A DNA stretch of 41,547 nucleotides from positions 1 to 41,547 of the forward strand of contig CAZMMV010000005.1 in assembly GCA_964567475.1 (NCBI GenBank). The letters are read 5' to 3'. Within the stretch, counting starts at the first letter, position 1; each line of letters begins with the position of its first letter. Made by a program: the position numbers and the translations under genes. Origin of the DNA: CAZMMV01 sp964567475 (GTDB lineage: Bacteria; Bacillota; Clostridia; Tissierellales; Tissierellaceae). The notes under the pieces were generated by a model. It was not told where the DNA came from. It searched no databases and saw only the letters and a list, made by a program, of their open reading frames with translations. Shown in pieces: positions 25,201 through 32,764 of this stretch.

Positions 25201-25806
25201 ATCTTCAAATTCCTTGACCAAATCTTCATAGCTATAATCTCCGCCATCATATCCAAGAAAATTAACATCTAAATTTTCCAAAGCCAACAAAGCCTTAGTT
25301 CTTAAATCCATATAATTAATATCAAATTTATATAAAAGCTCTATCTTATCCTTATACTCATCTACCCTATCCCTTAAAAAATTGTACCATATATTAGTAT
25401 GAAATTCTTCAGCATCTTCTACTATTTCATATCCTGGTGAAAGATCCGCATGAAATGGCATCTCCCTAAGTATCAAATCACAAAAAGAATGTATAGTTCC
25501 TGTAAATATTCTATCTACATTTTTAAGTTTTCCCACTATTTTGGGGTCTTTTTCTATCTTTAATCTTTCCAATGCCTTGATTTGTATTCTTTCGGCCAAC
25601 TCTGTAGCAGCAGCCTTGGTAAATGTTATAGCCACTAGGTTACTAGGATTAATATCTGAATTTACAATATGATTGATAATCCTCTCTACAATAATAGTCG
25701 TCTTGCCAGCTCCTGCCCCTGCCTCTAAAAGATAGTTTTTGTTAAAAGTATTAGTTATTTCTTTTCTTTTTTCCATTTCACTCAATATCAAATCTTTATT
25801 TTTCAA
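22276..25806 (-). CDS. addA: ATP-dependent helicase/nuclease subunit A
   Basis: A 1176-residue UvrD-like helicase joined to a RecB-type nuclease. Walker A is AGAGAGKTT (29-37); TFTKAAATELAERI, YFYLDESQDTDPMQ, FIVGDPKQSIYRFRRAD, LDINFRSS, MNIHKAKGLEA and LLYVAATRAK are helicase motifs in order. The C-terminal nuclease has INGVIDLLVK and ILDYKTDR (Asp1106/Lys1108). With AddB it resects double-strand ends for RecA and destroys foreign DNA. It starts at a TTG after AGAGGTGA and overlaps addB by 11 bp, so the two are coupled. Confidence 0.95.
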   Translation of the reverse strand: MKNKDLILSEMEKRKEITNTFNKNYLLEAGAGAGKTTIIVERIINHIVNSDINPSNLVAITFTKAAATELAERIQIKALERLKIEKDPKIVGKLKNVDRIFTGTIHSFCDLILREMPFHADLSPGYEIVEDAEEFHTNIWYNFLRDRVDEYKDKIELLYKFDINYMDLRTKALLALENLDVNFLGYDGGDYSYEDLVKEFEDIKNKYGDLEYKEISKGKAIGKLLYSILEEGQDLEEYLNKFNNAFGKDSFDEEELFLEMHKKSSVFKEEDRYKELIKSLYNLYIKIQALPYNVATDFINMIVDYKKKNYKGKLTFNELLYKASNLVKNSEEARLHLKNKYRYFYLDESQDTDPMQIELIMYLADEETKYKDLKSWQCVKPRPGSLFIVGDPKQSIYRFRRADIRIYNQIKEVIDKNGQVVYLDINFRSSDELCKWVQSTFKKKDEKGFAFGENSSELQAGFKRILSQWDDSLDKDNREYEDVHLQGIYKYDYGENDEEYVADLIVSFLNNYIISEKIKKDGEYVNQYRPVEARDIMVLTKANEETGLYLRALKDRGIAALLAGEKSLGDTREVLNLFALIDALVNPRDNIKIVSALKNSFYLDLETIELFLEEESSLFKFVFSIDEIENIEHLSVKNAFIYLNKIVNLSRRLSPIAFIEILIENKLGVYEIDRDYDDLELRDARSSLGQVVEILKTRECDSIYKLLEELKMLINSKVQYELPINKKEATDALRIMNIHKAKGLEAAIVILAGGDKKRYISGDSHYVEKNSKDESIGYMKYSSKMKIKGPDEDLKKERENEFKEAEQDRLLYVAATRAKSVLIVANALDEKSFLYPLSSNIDREIKLDKAIEKKDKISKITRSKIMERRLRKELQIKKEIYPSTYVLSSPSKFKSKGFYINNGEKIKAKSLKIKSAKRVKATDSIRINFGPRGKTYGSIVHKAIEYLIQATNNLKDISQESIDYCARASVDRTIDNMEINKTNIGFFYPGQTMRVENIIKKQSEEGREKVILLIKDRLYQYVKDLLKNFIDNEDIKILFQNSEKIFVELPFTIGLDDNNEELFHKILNLMGTNEIETIIKHNKAILINGVIDLLVKSKDDKWTILDYKTDRPLKREKDISQYLKKAYSHQLEGYKLLFEEIVKDEKIKLDNLLIYSTYMDKIVEINNIKQLATNIK

Positions 25807-28432
25807 CTCTTTTCACCTCTTTATCTGTCATACATATAGTGCTAAACTCACAATATCTGCAGGCTAAATTCTTATCTCCTGGATCATACACTATATTTTT
25901 ATCCTCTTCCAATATATCAATCTCCAAAAGCTCCTTGATTCTAGCCTCTATAGTCTCTATAAATTCATCATTAAAATCTAAATCAATAGTATTTTTATTA
26001 GGCTTACCTTCAAACATATAGGTAAATTTAGATATTTTAGCATCTGGATATAAAGCTTGATTATCTTCTAATATTCCCTCTAAAACCTTCTTATAAATAT
26101 AGTATTGAAGTTTCTTAGTATTAGAATAATCATATTCCTGGTCCTTGGTCCTTAGTTTTTTATCAAAGTTGTTTTTACTTCCAGTTTTATAATCTACTAT
26201 TCTAAAAAGACTTGGATCTTCTTTATTTATATCTACCCTATCTATAGAACCACTTATATCTAACTCTAATCCCATTATATTTATCTTTTGACAAGGCAAT
26301 GGGCCAAATATCTTGTTTCTCTTCATTCCATGATTCCCAAATGTTAACTCATTAACTAGGATTTCCCATTCCTTATCAGATTTAGTAGTTTCTATTATAT
26401 TTTCACAAATCTCTACAATTTCTTCTTTTTCCCTCTCATAAACATCATCTAAAACACAAACTAGCTTTTCTCTCATTTCTTCACATTGGAACTTTACTAT
26501 ATCATTTAAGTCTTCCTCTTCAGCTAAATCAAAATATATATTTAAAACTCTATGGACAATGCTACCTCTTTCCAATGGGTTAAGCCATCTATGAACTAAT
26601 ATTTCACTTTCATCTTCAGGTCTCAATCCTAATCCATATCTCAAATAAGCCTTTCTACTACATTCTGCCAAGGTCTCTAATGCAGTCACAGAGCTTGCTA
26701 AGTCCCTACCATGAATTTCATCTTTCTTCTCTTTGCCTTCTTCAATCTTCTTTTCATACTTGTCCTTCAATTCAATATAAATTTGAGAAGGGGATTTATC
26801 TTTAACATCCATAGTATCAAAATTGGAATAAAGAATAGTTATATTTTTAAATTCAGCAGTTAGAAGTTCTTTTATCTTATACTTTTTATAATCATAGTTT
26901 TCATTTGCAGAAGAAAGACTATCTGATATTTTCTTTCTATTAACATCAAGTAATATAGGAGATTCTATAACCTTATTGGACAAACTATTGCTATCCATTC
27001 CTATTAAATAAAGATTTTCCCTTCCTGAATATCCTCCATGTTTAAAATGGCTAGCAAAGACAGCACCAGGTTGAGGTTGAGATCTCAATATCCTAGACTC
27101 TTCTATATATGAAAGAACTATATCTAAATATTCATCAAGAGAAACTTCCATATCAATATTTTCTATCTTCTTTAATGTGTTTAATATTTCAATTTTAGCA
27201 GATCCATCATACTTATTTAAACTTTTCACATATTTATTTATCAAAGTAATTAACTGTGGAATATAGTCCTTCATATTTATATTATCTCCTGTAGGAATAC
27301 TCCTAAATAAATCTTCAAAAAATTCCTTAAGCCACAATACTTGTCTTCTATTGTTATTTTCAAGTTTTTTAATATAATCTTCTCTTCCAAAGCCAATACC
27401 AAACTCTAATAATTCATAAAATAAGCCTTGACTAGAGCTAGATTTACCATCACTAAGTTTAACCTTTATATCTCCAGCTACAAAAATTGACTTTATTTCA
27501 TTTACACCATAATAATTCCTAGCCCAATTAAAAATAGTATGAATAAATCTATAAGTACTACTTGACTTAACCCCTAGGCCTTGAGCAAAGGTAATAGGAA
27601 TATTGTTTTTTTCAAACTCTATATTTATTAAATCAGCATATTTTCCATTTGTATAAGCTATAACAACATTGTCTAATTTTATTCTCTTTTTCTTTATATC
27701 TTCAATTATATAATTGATCTCATTTTTACTTCCATATTCTCCTCTAAAAACTATATCCTTATTGTCTAAATCTTGAAAACTATCCCCATCCTTATAATAA
27801 TAATTCTTAGGCTGATTTGGAATTAAATAAACTGGCATGTTGATTCTAGTACAAGACTTTTCAGTTAATTTTTCAAATAAGTCTTTTTCTATATCATAAA
27901 ATTCAATATTAGAAGCTACAGCTATTTTTTTATCCTTATATTCATCTAACTTACTTGAATTCATTGCCAAATGAATAATATCACAATAATCCACAGCATT
28001 TAATAGCTTTAGTCGGTTTTTATATTCTAAATATATCTTATCCAAATCCTTAATTTTAGGAAAATCATCTAAACTTTCATATTTCAACTCCAATATAACC
28101 CTATACACTTCTTCTGCGGTTTTTGCATCTATTAAATCCTCTTTAAAAAAGAATTTAGATCCTTGACTCACAGATAGTTTTTTTAATATATCCAAAATTA
28201 AACTATTGCCTAATATATCGTCAATTACTAATATATTTTCATTTAAAATATATTCTTGGCATATTTCAAAAGCTAGTCCCTGCAAGGTAACAATCCTAAG
28301 ATTAATAGAAGGATTTCCTCTTTTAGCCATCCTATTTACCATTTGCTTACCTACAGTTGCCCCAGATACAATAAAAAGTTTTTCATCTAATAAATTCTCA
28401 CTAGCAAAATCCTTCAATTCCTTTTTCAACAA
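25796..28432 (-). CDS. addB: AddB-like PD-(D/E)XK nuclease subunit with Fe-S cluster, short form
   Basis: An 878-residue partner of AddA. The C-terminal nuclease shows GSIDRVDI and FRIVDYKTGS. Four cysteines, one in LAECSRKAYLRYG and three at 858, 861 and 867 (CRYCEFSTIC), match the iron-sulphur staple of AddB. It is clearly shorter than the usual AddB (about 1150 residues). The N-terminus has only SGATVGKQ where AddB normally has a GxxGxGKS/T Walker A, so ATP binding is probably lost. It starts with TTG (28432) after a GGCGTGAT site. The overlapping addA supports the assignment; an alternative label is unnamed PD-(D/E)XK family protein. Confidence 0.82.
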   Translation of the reverse strand: MLKKELKDFASENLLDEKLFIVSGATVGKQMVNRMAKRGNPSINLRIVTLQGLAFEICQEYILNENILVIDDILGNSLILDILKKLSVSQGSKFFFKEDLIDAKTAEEVYRVILELKYESLDDFPKIKDLDKIYLEYKNRLKLLNAVDYCDIIHLAMNSSKLDEYKDKKIAVASNIEFYDIEKDLFEKLTEKSCTRINMPVYLIPNQPKNYYYKDGDSFQDLDNKDIVFRGEYGSKNEINYIIEDIKKKRIKLDNVVIAYTNGKYADLINIEFEKNNIPITFAQGLGVKSSSTYRFIHTIFNWARNYYGVNEIKSIFVAGDIKVKLSDGKSSSSQGLFYELLEFGIGFGREDYIKKLENNNRRQVLWLKEFFEDLFRSIPTGDNINMKDYIPQLITLINKYVKSLNKYDGSAKIEILNTLKKIENIDMEVSLDEYLDIVLSYIEESRILRSQPQPGAVFASHFKHGGYSGRENLYLIGMDSNSLSNKVIESPILLDVNRKKISDSLSSANENYDYKKYKIKELLTAEFKNITILYSNFDTMDVKDKSPSQIYIELKDKYEKKIEEGKEKKDEIHGRDLASSVTALETLAECSRKAYLRYGLGLRPEDESEILVHRWLNPLERGSIVHRVLNIYFDLAEEEDLNDIVKFQCEEMREKLVCVLDDVYEREKEEIVEICENIIETTKSDKEWEILVNELTFGNHGMKRNKIFGPLPCQKINIMGLELDISGSIDRVDINKEDPSLFRIVDYKTGSKNNFDKKLRTKDQEYDYSNTKKLQYYIYKKVLEGILEDNQALYPDAKISKFTYMFEGKPNKNTIDLDFNDEFIETIEARIKELLEIDILEEDKNIVYDPGDKNLACRYCEFSTICMTDKEVKRVEK

Positions 28433-28461
28433 AATATCACGCCCTTTCCATCTCTAACTTT

Positions 28462-28491
28462 ATTATACCTTATAAAATATGTTTTTTTAAA
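28462..28491 (-). promoter_or_regulatory. Probable promoter of addBA
   Basis: A perfect TATAAT on the minus strand (28462-28467) about 30 bp before the addB start; the -35 (TTTAAA at 18 bp) is poor. The remaining divergent gap to the ABC gene (28492-28596) is AT-rich and holds a GGAGGTGA ribosome site but no clear plus-strand promoter. Confidence 0.35.
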
Positions 28492-28596
28492 ATTTCTTAA
28501 ATAAATAGTAAAACTTTAATCTTATTGTAACCTTTATAAAGCCTATAACATGGTAGAATATATTGAATATAAAATCTCTGGAGGTGAATATTTCTA

Positions 28597-29304
28597 TTGA
28601 CAGATTTAATAGTATTAAAAAATTTAAGAAAAGTTTATAAAATGGGTGGAGAAAAAATCATAGCTCTTGATGATGTCAGTCTAACTATAAAAAACGAAGA
28701 ATTTATATGTCTATTAGGGACTTCAGGATCTGGTAAATCTACACTCTTAAATATGATGGCCGGTCTTGAAAAGCCTACTAAAGGACAAATAATCATAGGA
28801 AAATATCCTATTCATAAAATGAATGAAAGAGATATAACTAAATTCCGTCAAAAAAATGTTGGATTTGTATTTCAGTCCTATAATTTAATTTCAACTCTAT
28901 CCGCTTTAGAAAATGTAAGTCTAGGCCTTACTTTTCAAGGAGTACCTAAGGCTAAGAGAGATAAAATGGCTAAAAAGATGCTTTCCGATGTAGGTCTAGG
29001 AACAAGACTTCATCACAAACCATCTGAAATGAGTGGAGGGCAACAACAAAGAGTTAGTATAGCTCGGGCCTTTGTCAATGAACCTAAAATAGTTTTTGCA
29101 GATGAGCCTACAGGAAATCTAGATACCAAGACTACAATGGAAATAATGGACCTAATCACAGGCATGGCTTATGACTTAAAGCAGACCCTTATTATAGTTA
29201 CTCATGATGAGGAAATATCAGATTATGTCCATAGAATAGTACATCTAAGAGATGGACATATAGAAAAAATAATTGAAAATAGCAAGTTAATAAGGGGGCA
29301 ATAA
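28597..29304 (+). CDS. MacB/LolD-type ABC transporter ATP-binding protein
   Basis: A 235-residue ATPase: Walker A GTSGSGKST (41-49), Q-loop VFQSYN, signature MSGGQQQR (145-152), Walker B IVFADE (165-170), D-loop NLD and H-loop THDE. This is the MacB/LolD/FtsE class, which powers mechanotransmission permeases rather than substrate channels. It starts with TTG after GGAGGTGA. The gene heads a three-gene plus-strand operon with the CARDB-like surface protein 5 bp downstream and the FtsX-type permease after it. Confidence 0.93.
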   Translation: MTDLIVLKNLRKVYKMGGEKIIALDDVSLTIKNEEFICLLGTSGSGKSTLLNMMAGLEKPTKGQIIIGKYPIHKMNERDITKFRQKNVGFVFQSYNLISTLSALENVSLGLTFQGVPKAKRDKMAKKMLSDVGLGTRLHHKPSEMSGGQQQRVSIARAFVNEPKIVFADEPTGNLDTKTTMEIMDLITGMAYDLKQTLIIVTHDEEISDYVHRIVHLRDGHIEKIIENSKLIRGQ

Positions 29305-29309
29305 TTTAA

Positions 29310-31394
29310 ATGAATAAAATCTTAATAGTTTTATTAGCAATTATATTAATAATACAAGTTCCAGACTCCAGCTTAGCTGGCAGTGATGAGCCTTACACTA
29401 GAACTTCTAGTAGAGCACCATTTCTTACAGTAACTAGTTCAGATACCTATATAGCAAAACCTGGAGAAACTATGGATATAAGAGTCGATATTAAAAACAC
29501 AAGTGAATATGACGCAGAAAAGATATCTGGTCACCTTAGTGGAGACCCTACTGGAACAGTTTATATTAAAAAATCTGCATATGATTCTGAAAAGAAATTA
29601 AATGCTGGTAAAAATGGTCAATTGTCATTTAAAGTAAAGGTAGATGATTTAGCTGAAGGTGGGCTTTATAAGTTAGATTTAAAAATAACTTACTATAACC
29701 AACCATATAGAGATGATGAAGCAGAAAGATATACAATTACAGAAAGTATAAATGTTAAAGTAGATCATGCAACTACCACACCACAAATAGTTGTTGAAAG
29801 GGTTGATGTAATACCCTTTGATACAGTTTCTGCTGGTGATAAATTAACAGTTGGATTTAAATTAGAAAATATAGGAACAAGTGCTGCAAAAGATATAAAA
29901 GTTAGTTTAGAAGGTTTATCTAACGATAATTTTACCTTAGCTGAGGGAGTAAACTATAAAGTGATTCCCTATCTAGATTCAAATAAACAAGCTTTTATTC
30001 ACTTTAAACTAAAATCATTAAAAAATCTAGCTGATAAAAATTATGAAGTAGGTTTAAAAATTAGCTATAAAGATATGAAAAATGAAACTATAGTAGATGA
30101 AAGTAAGTTTTTTATAAGTACAAAATCAGAAAAGAAGTCTTCTAATTTAATTATAGAAAATTTGCTTTATCCTACTGGTGAAATCAAACAAAATAAAGAA
30201 GTAGATATTACTTTTGACCTTATAAACAAAGGAAAAACAAAGGCAGAAAAAATAATAATAGAGGCAAAACCAACTGATCTTACAGGAGTAGTGCCAAAAT
30301 CAGTCAGTATTATTAAATTAGATGCCTTAGATCCAAATGGAAAGAAAACTATAAACTTTAAATTTCTCACTACAAACTCAGCAGAGACTAAAAACTACCC
30401 TATAGAAATCACAGTAGAATATGTAGATGAATTGTCCCCTGAAGGTGAGAAATATTCTATCAATCAATTTGTAGGTATATTTACAAAAGCACCTGAAGAA
30501 GATAATGGGAAAAAATCAGTACCAAAACTTATAATTGATAAATATAATTTTTCCCCAACTATGGTCAAGGCAGGAGAAAAATTTGAAATGAACCTTAGCT
30601 TTTATAACACTAACAGTAGTCAATCTGTTAAAAATATAAAGATTTTCTTAACATCAGAATCTGGTTCAATAGAAAACAAAGAGGCATCTGGAAACTCAGT
30701 TTTTACCCCAGTAGATAGTTCTAATACTTTCTATATTGATTCTATAAAACCAAGAGGTAGAGTAGAAAAAAAGATAACCATGTTCACAGTACCAGATGCA
30801 CTTGCAAAAACTCATACTATAACAGCTAACTTTGAGTATGAAGACAGCAAGGCAGAACCATATACTGCAACAGAATTGATAGGAGTACCAGTTGTACAGC
30901 AATCAAAACTTGAATTAGGAGAATTAAATCTTCCTACTGAAGCATTTGTTAACGAGCCACTACCTGTATCCTTAGAATTTTATAATACAGGAAAAGTAAC
31001 ACTTTATAATCTTATGGTAAAACTCGAAGGAAATTTTAATGCAGAAAACGGTCAATATTATGTAGGTAATTTTGAAAGTGGGACTAGTGACTATTTTGAT
31101 GGAAGTATAATTCCAATGGAAGCCGGTAAATTAGGCGGAGAAGTAATCTTCACATATGAAGACTCCACAGGTGAAACCCAAGAAATAAGAAAAGAATTCA
31201 ACTTAGATGTCATGGATATGCCTCCAATGGATGAGTTCCCTGATGAATTTGATCCTAATAATGGTGGAAAAAAGGGAATACTAAAATCTAAATGGCTATG
31301 GATATTTATATCTATAATTGGAGCAAGTTCAGGAGTTTTCTTCTTTAAAAAGAAAAAGAAGAAAAAACAAGAGGAAATGTCATTAGATGAGTAA
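29310..31394 (+). CDS. Membrane-anchored extracytoplasmic protein with CARDB/COG1361-like repeats
   Basis: A 694-residue protein with an N-terminal signal segment (about 1-24). Four or so beta-sandwich repeats of about 120-130 residues follow, each opening with a phrase such as YIAKPGETMDIRVDIKNT, VSAGDKLTVGFKLENIGT, IKQNKEVDITFDLINKGK, VKAGEKFEMNLSFYNT or VNEPLPVSLEFYNTGK. A single membrane helix near 664-680 (WLWIFISIIGASSGVFFF) precedes a KKKKKKK cytoplasmic tail. This recalls COG1361/CARDB 'S-layer domain' proteins that often lie beside MacB-like ABC genes. It probably works outside the membrane as the adaptor or ligand-binding part of the transporter. Its stop overlaps the permease start by 8 bp. 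The precise role is unknown. Confidence 0.82.
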   Translation: MNKILIVLLAIILIIQVPDSSLAGSDEPYTRTSSRAPFLTVTSSDTYIAKPGETMDIRVDIKNTSEYDAEKISGHLSGDPTGTVYIKKSAYDSEKKLNAGKNGQLSFKVKVDDLAEGGLYKLDLKITYYNQPYRDDEAERYTITESINVKVDHATTTPQIVVERVDVIPFDTVSAGDKLTVGFKLENIGTSAAKDIKVSLEGLSNDNFTLAEGVNYKVIPYLDSNKQAFIHFKLKSLKNLADKNYEVGLKISYKDMKNETIVDESKFFISTKSEKKSSNLIIENLLYPTGEIKQNKEVDITFDLINKGKTKAEKIIIEAKPTDLTGVVPKSVSIIKLDALDPNGKKTINFKFLTTNSAETKNYPIEITVEYVDELSPEGEKYSINQFVGIFTKAPEEDNGKKSVPKLIIDKYNFSPTMVKAGEKFEMNLSFYNTNSSQSVKNIKIFLTSESGSIENKEASGNSVFTPVDSSNTFYIDSIKPRGRVEKKITMFTVPDALAKTHTITANFEYEDSKAEPYTATELIGVPVVQQSKLELGELNLPTEAFVNEPLPVSLEFYNTGKVTLYNLMVKLEGNFNAENGQYYVGNFESGTSDYFDGSIIPMEAGKLGGEVIFTYEDSTGETQEIRKEFNLDVMDMPPMDEFPDEFDPNNGGKKGILKSKWLWIFISIIGASSGVFFFKKKKKKKQEEMSLDE

Positions 31395-32679
31395 TATTGA
31401 TCTAATTAGAATGGGTGTAAAAAATCTGTGGAGACGAAAATTAAGAACATTTTTAACAATACTTGGAGTTATTATTGGTGCAAGTTCCATCATAGTTATG
31501 CTTAGCTTGGGTTTTGGTATGAGCGCATCATTTGAAGCTCAAGTAGCCCAGAGAGGAGATTTAACAACTATAAATGTAAGAAAAGAATGGGTAGATCCAT
31601 CTATGCCAGCAAAAAAACAAATTCAATTAAATTCAGCATCAGTACTTGAATTTAAAAATCTACCTAATGTTGTAGCAGTTAGCCCTGTCCTTGAAATATA
31701 TGGGAAACTAATCAATGGTAAGTATCAGTCAGAGCTTTCTATTGAAGGAATAGATCCTGATAGTATGGAAAGCTTTGGATTTGTAGCTGAGGAAGGAAGA
31801 CTTTTAAACAAAAGTGATGGGCTATCAGTAGTCTTTGGATATGAAGTAGCAAATACTTTTCACGATTCTAAATCTACGGTTTGGAAAGAGATAACAGTAG
31901 ATCCAATGAAAGATAGGATGGCTATTAGCATCGAAGATGAATTCACAGAATCAGGCCAAGAAAATAAAAATCCTAAGCAATATAAGATAAAACCAGCAGG
32001 AATCCTTAACGAAGGAAATTGGCAAACTAACTATAAAATATTTGTACCAATTAACGAACTGGAGAAAATAGTAAAAGAAAAAGAAAAAAATCAGAATAGA
32101 TCAGGAAAAAGAGATATGCGTACTGGCTATGATCAAGTTAACATCAAGGTAAGTGACATGGACAGTGTTGAAGAAGTACAAAATGTAATTAAGGAAATGG
32201 GATACGAAGCTTATAGCTTAACAGACGAACTAAAAGCAAGTAAGGAACAAGCCTTAGTTATCCAAGCAGTTCTTGGTGGAATAGGTGCCATATCTTTATT
32301 TGTAGCAGCCATAGGCATTACAAACACTATGGTAATGAGCATATATGAAAGAACTAAGGAAATAGGAGTAATGAAAGTAATAGGGGCATCTATAAAAGAT
32401 ATAAAAAGATTGTTTTTATTTGAATCAGCCCTTATAGGACTAACAGGAGGACTATTTGGAGTAGGATTATCCTATGCAATATCCTTTTTAATGAACTCAT
32501 TTGGAGGACAATTTATTCAAATGATGGGAACTGGTGGGGATAGCAAGATATCTATTATACCAATATGGTTATCTCTTGCAGCCTTAGCCTTCTCAGCCTT
32601 AATAGGTATAGCATCTGGATACTTCCCAGCAAGACGTGCAATGAACTTATCTGCACTAGAAGCTATAAAAACGGAATAA
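31387..32679 (+). CDS. MacB-like ABC transporter permease (FtsX fold)
   Basis: A 430-residue permease with one N-terminal helix (RTFLTILGVIIGASSIIVML, residues about 18-37). A large extracytoplasmic MacB-type periplasmic-core domain (about 45-285) follows, then three C-terminal helices (about 295-420) containing GITNTMVMSIYERTKEIGVMKVIGA, the FtsX-family coupling segment; it ends GYFPARRAMNLSALEAI. It forms a tripartite unit with the ATPase and the CARDB protein. Such systems export peptides, lipids or act as sensors; in a Gram-positive cell with no TolC the substrate is not predictable here. Confidence 0.93.
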   Translation: MSNIDLIRMGVKNLWRRKLRTFLTILGVIIGASSIIVMLSLGFGMSASFEAQVAQRGDLTTINVRKEWVDPSMPAKKQIQLNSASVLEFKNLPNVVAVSPVLEIYGKLINGKYQSELSIEGIDPDSMESFGFVAEEGRLLNKSDGLSVVFGYEVANTFHDSKSTVWKEITVDPMKDRMAISIEDEFTESGQENKNPKQYKIKPAGILNEGNWQTNYKIFVPINELEKIVKEKEKNQNRSGKRDMRTGYDQVNIKVSDMDSVEEVQNVIKEMGYEAYSLTDELKASKEQALVIQAVLGGIGAISLFVAAIGITNTMVMSIYERTKEIGVMKVIGASIKDIKRLFLFESALIGLTGGLFGVGLSYAISFLMNSFGGQFIQMMGTGGDSKISIIPIWLSLAALAFSALIGIASGYFPARRAMNLSALEAIKTE

Positions 32680-32695
32680 AATAAAAGACAAATAT

Positions 32696-32743
32696 AAAAG
32701 ACCTTCCAAATTTGGAAAGTCTTTTATTTTTGTTTCTTTTTAA
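32696..32743. terminator. Bidirectional terminator between ABC operon and SLH gene
   Basis: AAAAGAC-TTCCAAATTTGGAA-GTCTTTT makes a near-perfect palindrome at 32696-32725 with T-rich runs on both sides (plus strand to 32743, minus strand to about 32680). The single C/A position is a G-U pair in the minus-strand RNA. It serves the converging permease and SLH genes. Confidence 0.85.
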
Positions 32744-32764
32744 TCAAAAAAGGGATTCTTCGAT

